Positions 10,348 to 22,640 of a stretch of DNA of 64,000 nt are shown piece by piece. The notes under the pieces were generated by a model. It was not told the origin of the DNA. It ran no database searches and saw only the letters and a program-made list of their open reading frames with translations. The stretch is taken from assembly GCA_914767885.1 (NCBI GenBank), contig CAJZBQ010000014.1:806001-870000 (forward strand), written 5' to 3'. This stretch comes from Blepharisma stoltei (taxonomy: Eukaryota; Ciliophora; Heterotrichea; Heterotrichida; Blepharismidae). Every line of letters starts with the position of its first letter. The stretch's first letter is position 1. Both the position numbers and the translations under genes were made by a program.

Positions 10348-10865
10348 TATTAGCTAATATACGTTACTTTAAATAATTTTGGAAATTTATTTGGGAATTT
10401 AAAAGCATTGATCAATTATTCCTAGTGTGAGAGATTTCGTATAGGATTTATACTCAAATTGGCAGTCGATCTAATGATAAGAATTAGACATAGTTTTCTT
10501 TGTGAAATATTATTGATTTTATTTATAATTTATATTTTAGCAGATTTTTCAATTGATTTTTAAGGATATATGATTTCTATATCCTGTTCTTTATTAAAAG
10601 CTAATGCCATTATTTTTGATGAAAATCCCGAATTTTCTTTGTTTATTACTTTTATGCCAGAGTTCTTTACAAGAAATTCCTCATAGTTATTCTAACATGC
10701 AATATTGTTTCTGGTTAATAATTTAGTTCAAATTTTGATTTTCTTTTAATTCAAAGATTTATTTAGTTATTGAAAATTGGAAAACCTTTGGAAATTTAGC
10801 TTATTCAAAAGAACTTAATTAATTTCAGCATTTTATTAATAAAACCTTCATAATAAATTTACCAT
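10348..10865. other. Divergent intergenic region
   Basis: Lies between the starts of the ARM/LamG gene (-) and the AATF gene (+), so it presumably holds both promoters. AT-rich; no motif was recognised. Confidence 0.4.
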
Positions 10866-11767
10866 ATGAAAGGGAAGCTCAAAGACTCATACGATAACCA
10901 TTACGACATGGACATTGACGAAATGGAAAAGCCTCAATACTTAGAAAGCATTGATCAAGAGCTTGAAGAAGATCAACCACAGACAGGTGCAGTCCAAAAT
11001 TACATTGACGAGCTTTGGGTATCCCAGCCACAATTAATAGAAGAATCCTTAGAAAAATTGGAAGCTGAAGATAATGAATACAGATCTAGGCTATCACAAA
11101 TTTCTGAAAAAGACAAAAGTCAAGCAGATCAGCTTCTCTTACAAAAACAATTATATGTGGAGCTGATTGATTTTTCATTAAAATTACACAGGATTTCATC
11201 ATTTTCTAGCGTAAAAGGATACAGAAAAACTCTGAGGACGATTTTGAAGTCTCTGCTGAATTTTCAATATAAATTATCCTCACAAAAGATAAAGCCTAAA
11301 AAATTGTCAAGAATAGATGATAATTCAGAAATCATATGGGATTGGATGGCAGAATTAGCAAGAGAATGAAGCACAAGGGTGAACTTGAAAATCGGTGGAG
11401 ACATCATAGATCAAACCCTAAAAGAGTCAGAAAAGCTTACAGAGTTTGACATCCAAGCATTTTTAGCAAGAGAAACTAGAACAAATGATGTCCCTGTACA
11501 TAAGCAGACAGTGAAAAAGCCTCATCACCATTCCTCAAAGCATAGAAAGCTTAAATTTGATATTCATGAAAAAAATAAAAAAATCCCAAAATGATAAAAT
11601 ATGATAAAAAATTATTCAAAAATCAAAACCATGAAAAACTTCAAAATTTCATGACCCCAATCGCTACAAATTTCGAGCCAAGACACAACACCCTCATCAA
11701 AACCCTTTTTGGGCGCAGAGAAGAAGGCAAGACAGAAAAAGTTTATTTAGATGTCCCTTTAATCTAA
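10866..11767 (+). CDS. AATF: AATF/Bfr2 homolog (TRAUB domain)
   Basis: A nucleolar ribosome-biogenesis factor of the AATF/Che-1/Bfr2 family. Acidic N terminus; AATF leucine-zipper-like region QLLLQKQLYVELIDFSLKLH and GYRKTLRTILKSLLNFQ; then ELARE-W-STRVNL, where the W is a TGA at the conserved Trp of the family; IIDQTLKESEKL; and the C-terminal TRAUB block HRKLKFDIHEK joined to LQNFMTPIATNF and IKTLFGR. Ends VYLDVPLI with TAA. At about 275 residues it is shorter than the animal protein. The TRAUB block is split by a 65-bp insertion. The next gene, SPC22/23, starts only 35 bp downstream on the same strand. Confidence 0.85.
11574..11638. mobile_element. 65-bp IES without TA, 9-bp direct repeats
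   Basis: CATGAAAAA occurs at 11565-11573 and 11630-11638, exactly 65 bp apart. Removing one copy plus the interval yields HEK-LQNFM with the exact spacing of the conserved TRAUB block, and 65 = 2 mod 3 matches the frame offset. The repeat contains no TA. Confidence 0.6.
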
Positions 11768-11801
11768 TTTTCACACGTGCTAAATTTTCTAATAAAGAAA
11801 A

Positions 11802-12320
11802 ATGGGTATGATGCATAATGTCACGTCAAGGTTTAACTCATCATTTTTCTTTGGGGTTACTGTTATTGGCATTTTAGCTGCTATAAACTTTGCGACATCA
11901 TTTGCAGTAGATCATAGTTTTTCTGCTTCAATTTCTAATGTTAACGTGACAAAATTCATAAAAAATTCAAGATATAACTGGGATGAAGCAGAATTGACCT
12001 TCAATTTGAATGGGAATTTTTCTGATATTTTTAATTGGAATGTAAAGCTAGCATTTTTTTATGTGGAGCTGGAGTATAATGCTTTAGAAAGGAACCAAAT
12101 CACATTGTGGGATAAAATCATATGGAGAAATCAGAATACACCGATTAACTTGAATATGATAAAGGAAAAAGGAAAATACGCTGTGAGGACGAAGAAACAT
12201 AACTTGAAAGGCGCAACGGGAACTGTGAAATTGAAGATTGAAGTGACTCCAATAGTGGGGCTTATATACAAATTGGAAAGCACACCAGCTTTTGTGAGGT
12301 TCCCTAATGATTATTCTTAA
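11802..12320 (+). CDS. SPCS3: Signal peptidase complex subunit 3 (SPC22/23)
   Basis: 172 residues, full length for the family and uninterrupted. MHNVTSRFNSSFFFGVTVIG corresponds to the N-terminal cytosolic stub and single signal-anchor helix (residues ~13-35). The lumenal domain carries family landmarks: NLNGNFSDIFNWNVKLAFFY, ITLWDKIIWR, and KGATGTVKLKIEVTPIVG. A non-catalytic ER subunit needed for signal-peptide cleavage. Starts 35 bp after the AATF stop. Alternative ATGs at codons 3 and 4 are possible. Confidence 0.92.
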   Translation: MGMMHNVTSRFNSSFFFGVTVIGILAAINFATSFAVDHSFSASISNVNVTKFIKNSRYNWDEAELTFNLNGNFSDIFNWNVKLAFFYVELEYNALERNQITLWDKIIWRNQNTPINLNMIKEKGKYAVRTKKHNLKGATGTVKLKIEVTPIVGLIYKLESTPAFVRFPNDYS

Positions 12321-12660
12321 TTTCCTATTTAGTAAACACATATTTTAAACTCGATAATTACTATAAATAACGTTTAAGGACTAATCATTGTCAGGCTTGA
12401 TAATAAGAAATAAATTAAAGTTATTTCTTTTGTAATTTTGCATCTTTATTTAAAAAAATTGAATTATAACTAAAGTGATGAATTTGGTGAAAAAATAGAA
12501 ATAATATCTCTATTGATTTCACTTATATGTATCTTTAGAGAAAAATAAAAACATTCGAATTTTTTAAGTTAACATCTAATAAAGTAAATAAGCAATAGTA
12601 AATCTTATCTAAGCTTTTAATTTAAATCCATAATCATGACCTATCTGGGGCAAATATTAA
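12321..12660. other. AT-rich intergenic DNA
   Basis: No feature recognised. Confidence 0.5.
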
Positions 12661-14927
12661 ATGTGGAGAGCCTTGCTATTCCTATCAATAGGAGTTTTTG
12701 CAGTTTGTCCCAAGTACCAATGCCACACGGGCGGCTTCAATGTAGGTCCTACATGTGCATACCCAACAGCAACCAACGACATTATGATGCAAATGTGTGA
12801 TGCTTCATCCCAAAGCCGTGTTTGTCTGGTAACACCTCAAATCACCCACAATTTCACCTGTCAACCCTTCGATAACACCAGACCAATCCAACTAAACTAC
12901 CCAGGTGAATTTTGCCATTCAAATTCCCAATGCCTTTCAGGATACTGCGCAAATAATGCTTGCCAAGGGCAGCCTTTAGGAGGAATGTGCGTTTCTCATG
13001 CTGATTGCAATGTAGGTTTATTCTGTAATCAAGCAGGCCACTGTATAAAGCAGCTAGGGATTTCTAATTCTTGTAATTCTGATTGGGATTGCCAAAATAA
13101 TTTAGCCTGCAATAGGACACTTTATAATCCTGGGCTATGTTTGCTTTATTATTCAATTGCTAATGGAGACGCAGTTGGAATGTGCGTAACTGAGCTATCA
13201 GAAGGAGTCTCTAATTTATGCATAAGCGGATCATGTGCCCAGCAGAAGCCTAATACAAATGGAGAAGGATTCTGCCAGCCAAGCATCAAAACTGTTGGGA
13301 AATTCCCATCAAAATGTGTAGGAGACACAGACTGTGTCGGACAAAATACTCAAAATACAAAATATACAGGGACTTGTGCATGTGGTATGAATCCGACTGG
13401 AGAAAGCTACTGCAATTCTTGGTCAGGAGATGAGCCAAACCAAATAGTCCAAGAAATCTGGGTGCAGCATGTAAATTCAGTTGGGATAGCCAATTGTCAT
13501 ACAATGAGAAGATTTGCACCGACTTGTTTATACCATACAATGCCTCCAGCTCAAATAGTTAATTATACCCAAAACGAAATGATGTCAGCTGACTTAGCAA
13601 GATACCAAAATAATGATGTCTGTACCCAAACAATTTTCAATAGAGATTACTATAGAGTTTCTCCTCAATCTTTTACCTGCAAGGCATATGGGTGTGATAC
13701 TAAAAATCCATGGGCAACAGAAACTTGTCTGACTTATCAAGAAGGAAGTAATAAATTTGCAATAAAAGAATGCGAAAATAAGCTTTATTGTAATACTCAA
13801 GAAACGTTAGGAAATGAATGGATGAATTCTACTTGTGGGCCAGCCCCAACAGTAGCTCCTGCATATCCAGGAATGCAGTGCAAGGCTAATAGTGATTGTT
13901 TATCTGGAAAATGTATAGGAGGAGCATGCAGAGGTGCTATTCAAAATGATCCATGTAATGATGATTATGACTGTAACCCTGGGCTGTATTGCTATGCTCT
14001 TAATATGGTCTTTCGATGTGTTCCTCAAATACCAATTGGACAGCAAGGCTGTGCTACAGATTATGACTGCGTCACAAATGCTGGGTGCAATGCTACAAAA
14101 GAGTACCCAATAGGTGAGTGTGTGGCTTATTTTTCAGTACAGCTAGGTACTGAAGTCCCATGCCCGATATCTGGAACTAATTATTTGTGTGAGTCAGGAA
14201 GCTGTTATAACAATGGAAAAGATGATAGAGGAGTTTGTGTCTGTTTTATTATTTTTTAATCAGAAATTTTATTAAAAAATTAAAAAATGAGAAAAATAAA
14301 AATTATTATTTTGTGTCCCTCCTCCAAAATCTGTCAATTTTGGTGCAACATGCCAAACCAGTAACGACTGTATGGGAATCAATTCAAATAATCAAAGCTT
14401 TGTTGGGCAATGTCAGTGTGGGTATAATATAATGAATTAATTTTAAATATTATAGTTTTCCGCTTCTAAGACAAGATTCCTTAATTATATATGCAAAAGA
14501 TCCAAGCCTCAAATATGGTCTATTAAATTAATCTAAGACTTTATATAATCCATGGGGCTATAAATATTGCAACGCTTTCGCTGGAGATCCTCCTGGAGCT
14601 CTGTTTGTAAAAAAAGTTTCCCCACTCTATAAACTTTCCCAAATAACAATGTGCCATACTGCACTCAGGTTTAACACGAACTGTTTAGATATGGTAGCAA
14701 GTATGACTGGAGCGAACGCAAATATTTATTATTCAGCTTTGCTGAATTTTACAAACTTCCCAGCCTATATGGAAAATGATGAATGTGTAAGGACAGTGAT
14801 CAATTCAGCGTTTTGGTCAAGGCTACCACCAGGACCTTCACCTCCTCCACCACCAAGTCCTGATAACGATGATAATAGCTCTGCACAAGTTCTTATTGTA
14901 TTGAGCTCACTAGCTTTATTCATTTAA
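12661..14927 (+). CDS. Cys-rich surface protein, probable GPI anchor
   Basis: Signal peptide MWRALLFLSIGVFAV, then two tandem copies of a Cys-rich module. Each contains CxxxSQCLSGYC-type and CNxDxDCxxxLxC repeats (FCHSNSQCLSGYCANNACQG; QCKANSDCLSGKCIGGACRG), followed by a less Cys-rich block. After excision of IESs at 14242-14317 and 14425-14545 the second copy reads VCVPPPKSVNFGATCQ and CGYNPWGYKYCNAFAGD, parallel to CGMNPTGESYCNSWSGD in the first. The C terminus has a Pro-rich stretch then SAQVLIVLSSLALFI, a typical GPI-attachment tail. About 690 residues. Likely an extracellular or ciliary coat protein; no enzymatic domain seen. Confidence 0.8.
14242..14317. mobile_element. 76-bp IES without TA, 8-bp direct repeats
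   Basis: TTTGTGTC at 14234-14241 and 14310-14317 flank an AT-rich segment with a stop. Removing 76 bp restores RGVCVPPPKSVNF and the frame (76 = 1 mod 3). No TA lies at the junction and no GT...AG intron fits. Confidence 0.6.
14425..14545. mobile_element. 121-bp TA-bounded IES
   Basis: TATAAT at both ends; removal joins CGYN to PWGYKYCNAF, parallel to the first module of the same protein. The frame arithmetic with the neighbouring 76-bp IES is exact. Confidence 0.75.
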
Positions 14928-16039
14928 GTTATTAACTTATAATTTTTTAAAGCTAACGCTCAAATATCTATATCATTATATAACTTAATAATTATATAAA
15001 AATCCAAACAAACTGTTGCATTTTTTGGGCAGAATAAAATATAACCATGAAGAAAAAAAGAGAGCAGCATAAATCTGTGATTGATAAAGCTGAGCTTTTT
15101 AATAAATAAAGTACAAGGTCTTATCCAATAATGAGAAATTTGCATCTCTTTATTCAATATTTTAAAAATTGTAATGCTATATGCTTAAGATTCTAAGGAG
15201 GACTTTGTAAAGCGAGCTAAAAAGTCAAGTTTCGCTTAGCGCAATAAGCTAGAATTTATAATGAATAGTCAATATCAGCTAAAATAATCTAAAAATGCTA
15301 ATGAAAAAATAACTGGTTTCTTTATCTTATATCAAACTAGGAATAGTCGTTTCATTGCCTTCGCGACTCGATGCTAGCTGTCTTTGTTCTCGAAGTTGTT
15401 CTGATAAAATCAAAATCTATAGCCATTGATATTTCTATGCTTTCGTTTTAATATTTGATTTAACTACTTTAATTTTACAATTTACTTCAGCCATAAGGCT
15501 CAAAAACCTAATAAAAAACTAAACACTATTCGTAAAACAATAAAATCGAAAAGTTTTTTTTGCAGCATGAATGCCATTTATCTGGAGTTACATTTTGTAA
15601 GGAAGTAAAACAAACTTAAGAGGTAAAGCTGACTTGCTACAAAAAATATTTTGAATTACTTATAATTAATGGATTATAAACGATGACAGTGAATAAAAGT
15701 TGTCAGACAAAATTAATTTAGAATTATAAAGTCTCATTCATATTTATTTGGGGATATTTTAAAGCTTATTTCGATATTGCTACTTATGGCGCTTTATTAA
15801 AAAGAGATTATCATAAGAAGTAAAAGCCTATAATCTTTATATTAAAGCAGTGCATGATACCCTAGAAATACTTAATTTATAATTATTAAATTTATTGGTT
15901 GATTTTAAACAATAATTAATTAAAATTGTAGTATTTATTTAAGCCCTTTATATATTAAAATTAAAAATCCAGAACTTTGCATGTCTTTATTCAATATTTT
16001 AAAAATTGTAATGTTTTTAGAAATAAATTCTATTAAGAA
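14928..16039. other. Repeated flanking DNA of the LamG array
   Basis: No gene. From about 15300 (GATGCTAGCTGTCTTTG...) the DNA is a diverged copy of 18910 onward, so it is the downstream flank of the first unit of the tandem array. Confidence 0.6.
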
Positions 16040-17772
16040 TTAAGATACTAACTCCCCCCCCCCCCTCCGTGAGTGAACAAAACCATTAGAAAAATCGCTA
16101 TTTTTTGCCCAAAAACCCACCCTCCGTGAGTGAACAAAAATTTTTTTAATAGAAAAATTTTTTATGGAAAAAAATTTTGATATATAAATGATAATTAGTA
16201 TAATGAAATCTAGAGCTAATTCTGTTTAATTTTAAACGAATTGCTTTTTAAAACATAAATTTTATAAATTAAATTAATTTTTTGCTTTCCAATTTTTTGC
16301 GAATTAGGATTTTAAAATTTCGAAAAAAAAAATATTTTTTATAAAATTTATATATATAAATTTTTTTTAAAAAAAAAAAATTAACCCCCCTCCGTGAGTG
16401 AACAAAATTTTTTTGTTCACTCACGGAGGGGGGGGGAGTAAGAAATTGAATGAGAAGTCCGCATAAATTGGAAGGTCGCTTTCGTTTACGTTGTCAGTCT
16501 TAATAACAGTCATAGACTTTGTTGAAGATGGATCAATTTGCCAATTCTTTATATCTATTGTATTGCTGTTTTTATCTTGCACAATGAAACTGTCTTTGGT
16601 GAGATAATATTTAAGAGGAGCTCCAAATTCAACTATAATGTTTGGATAGATGAAGCCGACTGAGTCCTGTCTGCAAGATTCTGAACCTTGAACTACTAAA
16701 CCAGCGCATGAATAGCACTCTCCATCATAACAATCCTGACAAGAACTCGTGCAAGCTACATAAATCTTACAGAAACAGCGTATATTAGAGTCGCTATCAG
16801 TTTTCAGGAAATAATCTGTATCACAAACACTACAAGCAGTGTTGGAATCACATGAACGCAGTTTTTAAAGCATTCTAAATTAAAATTACAGCATTCTGTG
16901 CTCAGAATTCGGTATGGTACTGTGCATCCTTGACAAACGCCAGTTGAATCGCAGCTAGTGCATAAAGCTGGGCATTGGCAGGTTGAATCTATTGATAAGC
17001 ACCCATATTTAGGATGGGATATATCTGAGCAAGGTGACGAGCCAATGCCTGTATTCATCGCGACATAACTTCCTTCTTGGTCATCAAGTAAAGTGATTTT
17101 ATAAGATCCAATATTTTGAGTTGATAATGCTCCTTTATGAACAATAATCTCATAAAAGTAGCCATTCATTTTATACCCCACATCTAATAGGTTAGGCCAT
17201 ACATATGCAGGATTTGTGCCTGTAGCTTCCTTATTATCATCTTGCGAGTAAATTTTTCACGTTATAGTCCCTGAAACGTCAACCCAATAAAATGTGAAGA
17301 ACATTCATTCGCCTAAATAAAATTTACCTAATGTATCATAAATCACCATATCATTAAAACCATTTCTAAGGCTCTGGTCATCAAAAAACGCAAGGAAGTT
17401 TCCTGATCCTGATTGAACAGAATAATCGTGACCAGCATTAGATGCATCACGATAAAATGAAAAAGGGTATGAATCAGCCTAACGGGTAATTTGATATAGC
17501 CAAGCGCTTACTGCTATTTCAGTTGTTGAACTGCCTGAAAAATCTCCCATGATATCTGGGGAAACTTTTGTTTGTCCACAAGTGGTAACTAAAGGAGAGC
17601 TATCAGATGTAGCTAGAGTTCGAGAACTCTCCAGAGAGTCATCAATTTCATAATTATTAATTGCATTTATTCAGTTGCTCGTCATTATCCAATGATAATA
17701 AGGAGTAAAAGCTTTTCCTGACGAGAGGCTAAAAAGTACAGCGAGGACAGTTGAGGCCTTTATAATTACCAT
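16040..17772 (-). pseudogene. LamG/Cys-rich secreted protein, array copy 1 (disabled)
   Basis: Aligns throughout with the intact copy at 19721-21067. It carries a TAG where copy 2 has GAG (ITR-stop-ADSYPF, near 17472), a one-base deletion near 16859 (GCGTTCATG versus GCGTTTCATG) that shifts the frame in the Cys-rich region, and a loss of four codons before YPNII. TGA codons at positions of Trp are not defects under this code. A family A element sits at the extreme 3' end; after its removal the frame would end FNFLVS with TAA. Whether any product is made is unknown; the lesions argue against it. Confidence 0.75.
16051..16440. mobile_element. MITE-like IES, family A (TCCGTGAGTGAACAAAA ends)
   Basis: TAA-flanked, 390 bp. 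Two direct copies of TCCGTGAGTGAACAAAA at the left end, 60-odd bp apart, and a head-to-head hairpin of the same motif at the right end, bounded by C and G tracts. AT-rich core, no ORF. Confidence 0.9.
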
Positions 17773-19720
17773 TTATTTTATAAAGGTTAATATAATCAAG
17801 AAAAAAAAATTTAAGCTTATTCCTATTAATTAATTCAACCAATTTTAACAAAGACTCTATTTCCATTAAATATGTGGAAGTTTGGCACTTATAAAGGCTA
17901 GAATTCGAGCTTTTTGTATGAATTTTTAATAAGGCCGTGGGTTTAAGCTCTGGATAAGTGATTTGCATAGCTTGATGAGGAAAATCAGAAATTTGGTGGA
18001 ATTTTCGCTATCTGAATTATAAATTTCTAAAATTTCCTAGGTGTGAAGATAAACGATTTCATGCCCAAAGCTAATAATGATTTTTCTAAGAATTAATCGA
18101 AAGGACATTTTTAGCAAATAGATTGGCCTTAATAATTTAAAGCTGTTCCATTTTATTTAATGGAAAAATATTAAGCATTTTAAAATTAGACTTAGAATAG
18201 TTATAATATGTTTTATCTGCTTTTAATATTAGTTTTTAAAATTTTAATATATTTATTCTTAAGGCTTAACTTTTTAATTGTAAGCAGGCTAATATACCAT
18301 AAATTGCCTAAACTTCTAATGCTAGCTAACCTTTTATTTCTCAATTTTTTTCTCTTTGGCATTTAATTCGAGTACTGCCTCTCTAAGATCTGTAATCTTT
18401 ATATCTTCATCTTACGCCAGATTCAGTTTTATGGCTGAGAACTCTTTGCTTTTACCCTGCAAGCTGAGGCTTTATTTTTTCTTATGAAGCTCAAGCCTTG
18501 GCTGCTCTGTTATTATGCCCTAATTCAAGAAAGATTTAAGTCAAGCCCGACAAGACCTCTAAATTTTCAAGTTTTTCCTGTTGAAAAGACTTTGAGAATG
18601 GGCGATCCGGCCATCTCCTTGAGCTAGCTAAAACGGAGACAATAATATTCCTGGCAAAAACTAAAACTGAAGCGAAAGGCAGAATGTGGTTCAAAAAGTC
18701 TGCTCCACAGTGCTTCCATTGTGGAATTTCTGAAAAAGAGTAACCTTCTTAAGGATTTAAAGCACGATTTAACCTTATTCTATCACTGTTTACTAGTTGA
18801 TGATTTTTATTTCCTTTGCTTTTTGTACTTTTAACTAATATTAACTGTATACGTGGTGCAACAGAAGCTTCTTTTGCCTATTAATATTGGAATTTCTTTA
18901 TGAAAAAATGATTAGAAATAGTTGTGCATTTGCTTTCTGTGCATCTATGCTAGCTGTCTTTGCTATCGAAGCTATTATATTATCAAAATCTATAGTCATT
19001 GATATTTTTGTGCTTTCGTTTTTATCTTTAATTTAATTATTTGATTATACAATTTACTTCAGCCATAAGACTCCTAAATCTAATAAAGCGACTAAAATCT
19101 ATAACATGACTTTTGAATTTTAATTAATTTATTATATAACCAGACAAATGCATGCTTTTTAAGTATTTCTTTATCTCATATTTATCTTTAAACAATAAAA
19201 TCGATTTATTTTTGCAGCATAAATACCCTTATTCAGGAGACAACACTTTATGTGGAAGTAAAATGACTAAAGAGGTGAAGTTATGTGCTATTGGTTTTCT
19301 TATATTTAATGGATTATAAGCGATAGCAATAAATAAAAGTTGTCGGACAAGATTAATTTAAAATTATGAAGTCTTGATCCCATTTATTTCGGGATATTTT
19401 CAAGCTTATTTCAACATTGTTACTTATAGTGCTTAATTAAAAAGAAGATATCATAAGGATTAAAAATATATATTATTTATTCCTTAATATCAAGATAATT
19501 AAAACAGTGCATAATACTCTAGAAGTTGATAGTTATTAAAATTTATTGTTTGATTTTAAACAATAATTAATAAAAATTTTAGCATTTATTTTAGCTCTTT
19601 ATATAACAATTTTATAATCATAAACTCTCTTTATTAATAATTCAGAATTTGCATCTCATTATTTAATATTTTAAAACTATAAAGCTTTTAGAAATAAATT
19701 CTATTAAAATAAACTAAAAT
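17773..19720. other. Repeated DNA between array copies 1 and 2
   Basis: 17773-18260 matches 21068-21560 and 22641-23060 (for example GAGCTGTTCCATTTTAT). 18910-19700 matches 15300-16040. An inserted GC-richer block at about 18490-18760 holds an open frame ending CFHCGISEKE with a CxxC pair on the + strand, perhaps a relic of a transposon ORF; weak. Confidence 0.55.
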
Positions 19721-21067
19721 CTAGGAATTGAATGAGAGGTTCACATAAAATGGAAGGCTGCTTTCGTTTATATTGTCAGTCTCAATAACAGCCCTAGAAA
19801 GTGTTGAAGATGGATCAATTTGCCAATTCGATGCATCTATTGTATTGCTATTTTTATCTTTTGCAGTGAGATTGTCTATGGTGAGAACATTTTGAAGAGG
19901 AACGGCAAAATCAACAATAATGTTTGGATAGCTAAAACTTATTTGGAAGCCCACTGATTCCTCTCTGCAAGATCCTGAATCTTGAACTATTAAATCAGCG
20001 CATAAATAGCATTCTCCACCATCACAATCCTGACAAGAAGTCGTGCAAGCTACATAAATCTTACAGAAACAGCGAATATTATAGTCGTTATCAATTTTCC
20101 GAAAATAATTTGCATCACAATGATTACAAATATAGTTGGAATCACATGAAACGCAGTTTTCGAAGCATTCTAAATTAAAATTACGGCATTCCGTGCTCAG
20201 AGTTCTGTGTGTTTGTGTGCATCCTTGACAAACACCGGCTGAATCGCAGTTAGAGCAAAAAGCTGGGCATAGGCAGGCTGATGTTATTGGCAAGCACCCA
20301 TATTTAGGATGGGATCTTTGCGTACAAGGTGGCGAGCCAGTGCCTCCTGCTATCGGAACATAGCTACCTCCTTGGTCATCAAGTAAAGTGATTACATAAG
20401 TTCCATATCTGGAAACTGATGATGCTCCACTATGAACAATAATCTCATAAAAGTAGCCATTCATTTTATACCCCACATCTAATAGGTTAGGCCATACATA
20501 TGCAGGATTTGTGCCTGTAGCTTCCTTATTATCATTTTGCGAGTAAATTTTTCACGTTATAGTCCCTGAAACGTCAACCCAATAAAATGTGAAGAACATC
20601 CATTCGCCTAAATAAAATTTACCTAATGCATCATAAATCACCATATCATTAAAACTATTTCTAACGCTCTGGTCATCAAAAAACGCAATGAAGATTCCTG
20701 ATCCTGATTGAACAGAATAATCGTGACCAGCATTAGATGCATCACGATAAAATGAAAAAGGGTATGAATCAGCCTCACGGGTAATTTGATATAACCAAGC
20801 GCTTACTGCTATTTCAGTTGTTGAACTGCCTGAAAAATCTCCCATGATATCTGGGGAAACTTTTGTTTGCCCACAAGTGGTAACTAAAGAAGAACTGTCA
20901 GATGTAGCCAGTTTTCGAGTACTTCCTAGAGAGTCATCAATTTCATAGCTATTAATTGCATTTATTCATCTGCTCGTCATTATCCAATCATGAAAAGGAG
21001 TAAAAGCTTTTCCTGACGAGAGGCTAAAAAGTACAGCGAGGACAATTGAGGCCTTTATAATTACCAT
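19721..21067 (-). CDS. Secreted LamG/Cys-rich protein, array copy 2
   Basis: ATG at 21067, signal peptide MVIIKASIVLAVLFSLSSG, no IES. Two in-frame TGA codons (TSR-W-INAIN and GTIT-W-KIYSQN) read as Trp; the second aligns with TGG in copy 4. Domains: LamG-like fold (AVSAWLYQITREADSYPFSF; GEWMFFTFYWVDVSGT; MNGYFYEIIVH), then a furin/GFR-like Cys-rich region (HPKYGCLPITSACLCPAFC, CDSAGVCQGC, SCQDCDGGECYLC), then a beta-rich tail (GFQISFSYPNIIVDFAVPL). About 448 residues, no membrane anchor seen, so probably secreted. Confidence 0.8.
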
Positions 21068-22379
21068 TTATTTTATAAAGGTTAATATAATTAGGGAAAA
21101 AATGTTCAAGCTTATTCCTATTAATTAGTTAAACCAATTTTTAAACAAAGACTTTATTTCCATTCAAATATTTAAGCATTGGTACTTAAAAGGTCACAAT
21201 TCAAGCTTTTTGCATAAATTTTTAATATTGTCTTAAGTTTAAGTTCTGGATAGAGCGATTTGCCTAGCTTAAATAGGAAAATCTTATCTGGATTAAAAAT
21301 TTCTAAAATTGCCTGGGGTTGAAAAATAACATCTTCACGCCTAGACTAACAACGGGGAGAATTGATTTTTCTTAGCAAATAATTTGGTCTTACTCCTCGA
21401 AGAGCTGTTCCATTTTATCGATATCAAGAAAATTTAGGCGTTTTAAAATCAGACTTAGAACTCTTTTATTAGAAATATGTATAATATTGTTTTTATTTGC
21501 TTTATTTAATATTGGATTCAAAATTTTAATTAATGAATATGAAGCAGCATCATGCATTTAAACTCTGCTTAAATAAAGTAATTAGCTTCTTTGTTCTTAA
21601 GGCTATGAAAATGGTTAAGATGCCTTAAATAATCTAAATTTCTAATGAGCTAACCTTTATTACACAATTTTTTCACTTTGACATTTAATTCTGTATAAGA
21701 TCTGTAGCCTTTATATCTTCTTTAAATTTACTCTAGATTTTGTGCCAGATTCAGTTTTATGAGTGAGAGCTGAATTTACTTTGCATTTTTACCAGCTTTA
21801 TTTTTCTTATTCTATTGATATCGCTTGTATTATCAGCTTTCCTAGATTCTAGGATATCAGCTATATGATGGGCTGATTCGCAATAATCTATTATCCTGCC
21901 TAAGCAAACACAGAGTGACCTTTGGCAAAGAAACAAAATTCCATCTTCAGCAAGTATCCCTTAACACAAAGGCCTACTGGAAAGAGACTCAGGCGCCCGA
22001 ATCTATCATAATGAGATGCATAAAATCTGCTCTATACTGAATGCATCAGCGTCATTATTTTATTTTTCTATATTCTTAGGATTCTAGCTATTTGATATTA
22101 CTTTTTAATTACAAAAGTTGAGTAATAACTAGAACTAAACTTTCAAAATCTGTTTAATTAAATCCTGCATAAATTCTTATCTGGACCATATCGGTTTCTT
22201 TCAACTTTTAGCCCCTTTAAATTCTTTTGCTCAATCTATCGCTAATTTTTTAGAAATTAGTTTAGTGCCCAGAGCAATTTTATTAGCACTTGCTTGACAT
22301 TTATTCATAACTAATAATTCCATTTTATCGAAATTGAAAAAAAATATGCGTTAAAGTTTTTATTTTATGATTTCAGATG
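21068..22379. other. Repeated flank between array units 2 and 3
   Basis: 21068-21560 is the upstream flank shared with units 1 and 3. 22090-22379 matches 26760-27060 and 23985-24760, the downstream flank. No gene. Confidence 0.55.
21845..22070. repeat. Dispersed repeat, copy 1 (with 23505-23725)
   Basis: About 220 bp starting GCTATATGATGGG and including CTTTGGCAAAGAAACAA and GACTCAGGCGCCCGAAT is repeated at 23505-23725. No ORF is shared; the + ORF at 23517 is only one reading of it. Confidence 0.65.
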
Positions 22380-22499
22380 GAAGAAAAATATTAAAATTGG
22401 TGTGATAAGTCGACCCAACCTCTTAGTTCATCAAGCAGACTATCACAAGGTTCCAGGAGCTATGAAAAAGAGGTTTTTACCAGCGGTGAGCTGATCAGC

Positions 22500-22640
22500 T
22501 ACCTAGCGAATCTTGATTTAGTTAATTTTTTTAACCCATTTGTTGTCAAGACCCATCTAATATAATATAAGTAACAATTGTGCTCCTGATGGAATTCTAA
22601 AAGGTGCAGCAAGGACAAATGAGAACTTTATCATCACCAT
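22500..22640 (-). pseudogene. N-terminal relic of the LamG/Cys-rich gene (unit 3)
   Basis: Begins ATG at 22640 and reads MVMIKFSFVLAAPF, the signal peptide of the family, then degenerates with a TAG and unrelated sequence after about 30 codons. The flanks match those of the other units, so this is a truncated array member. Confidence 0.65.
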
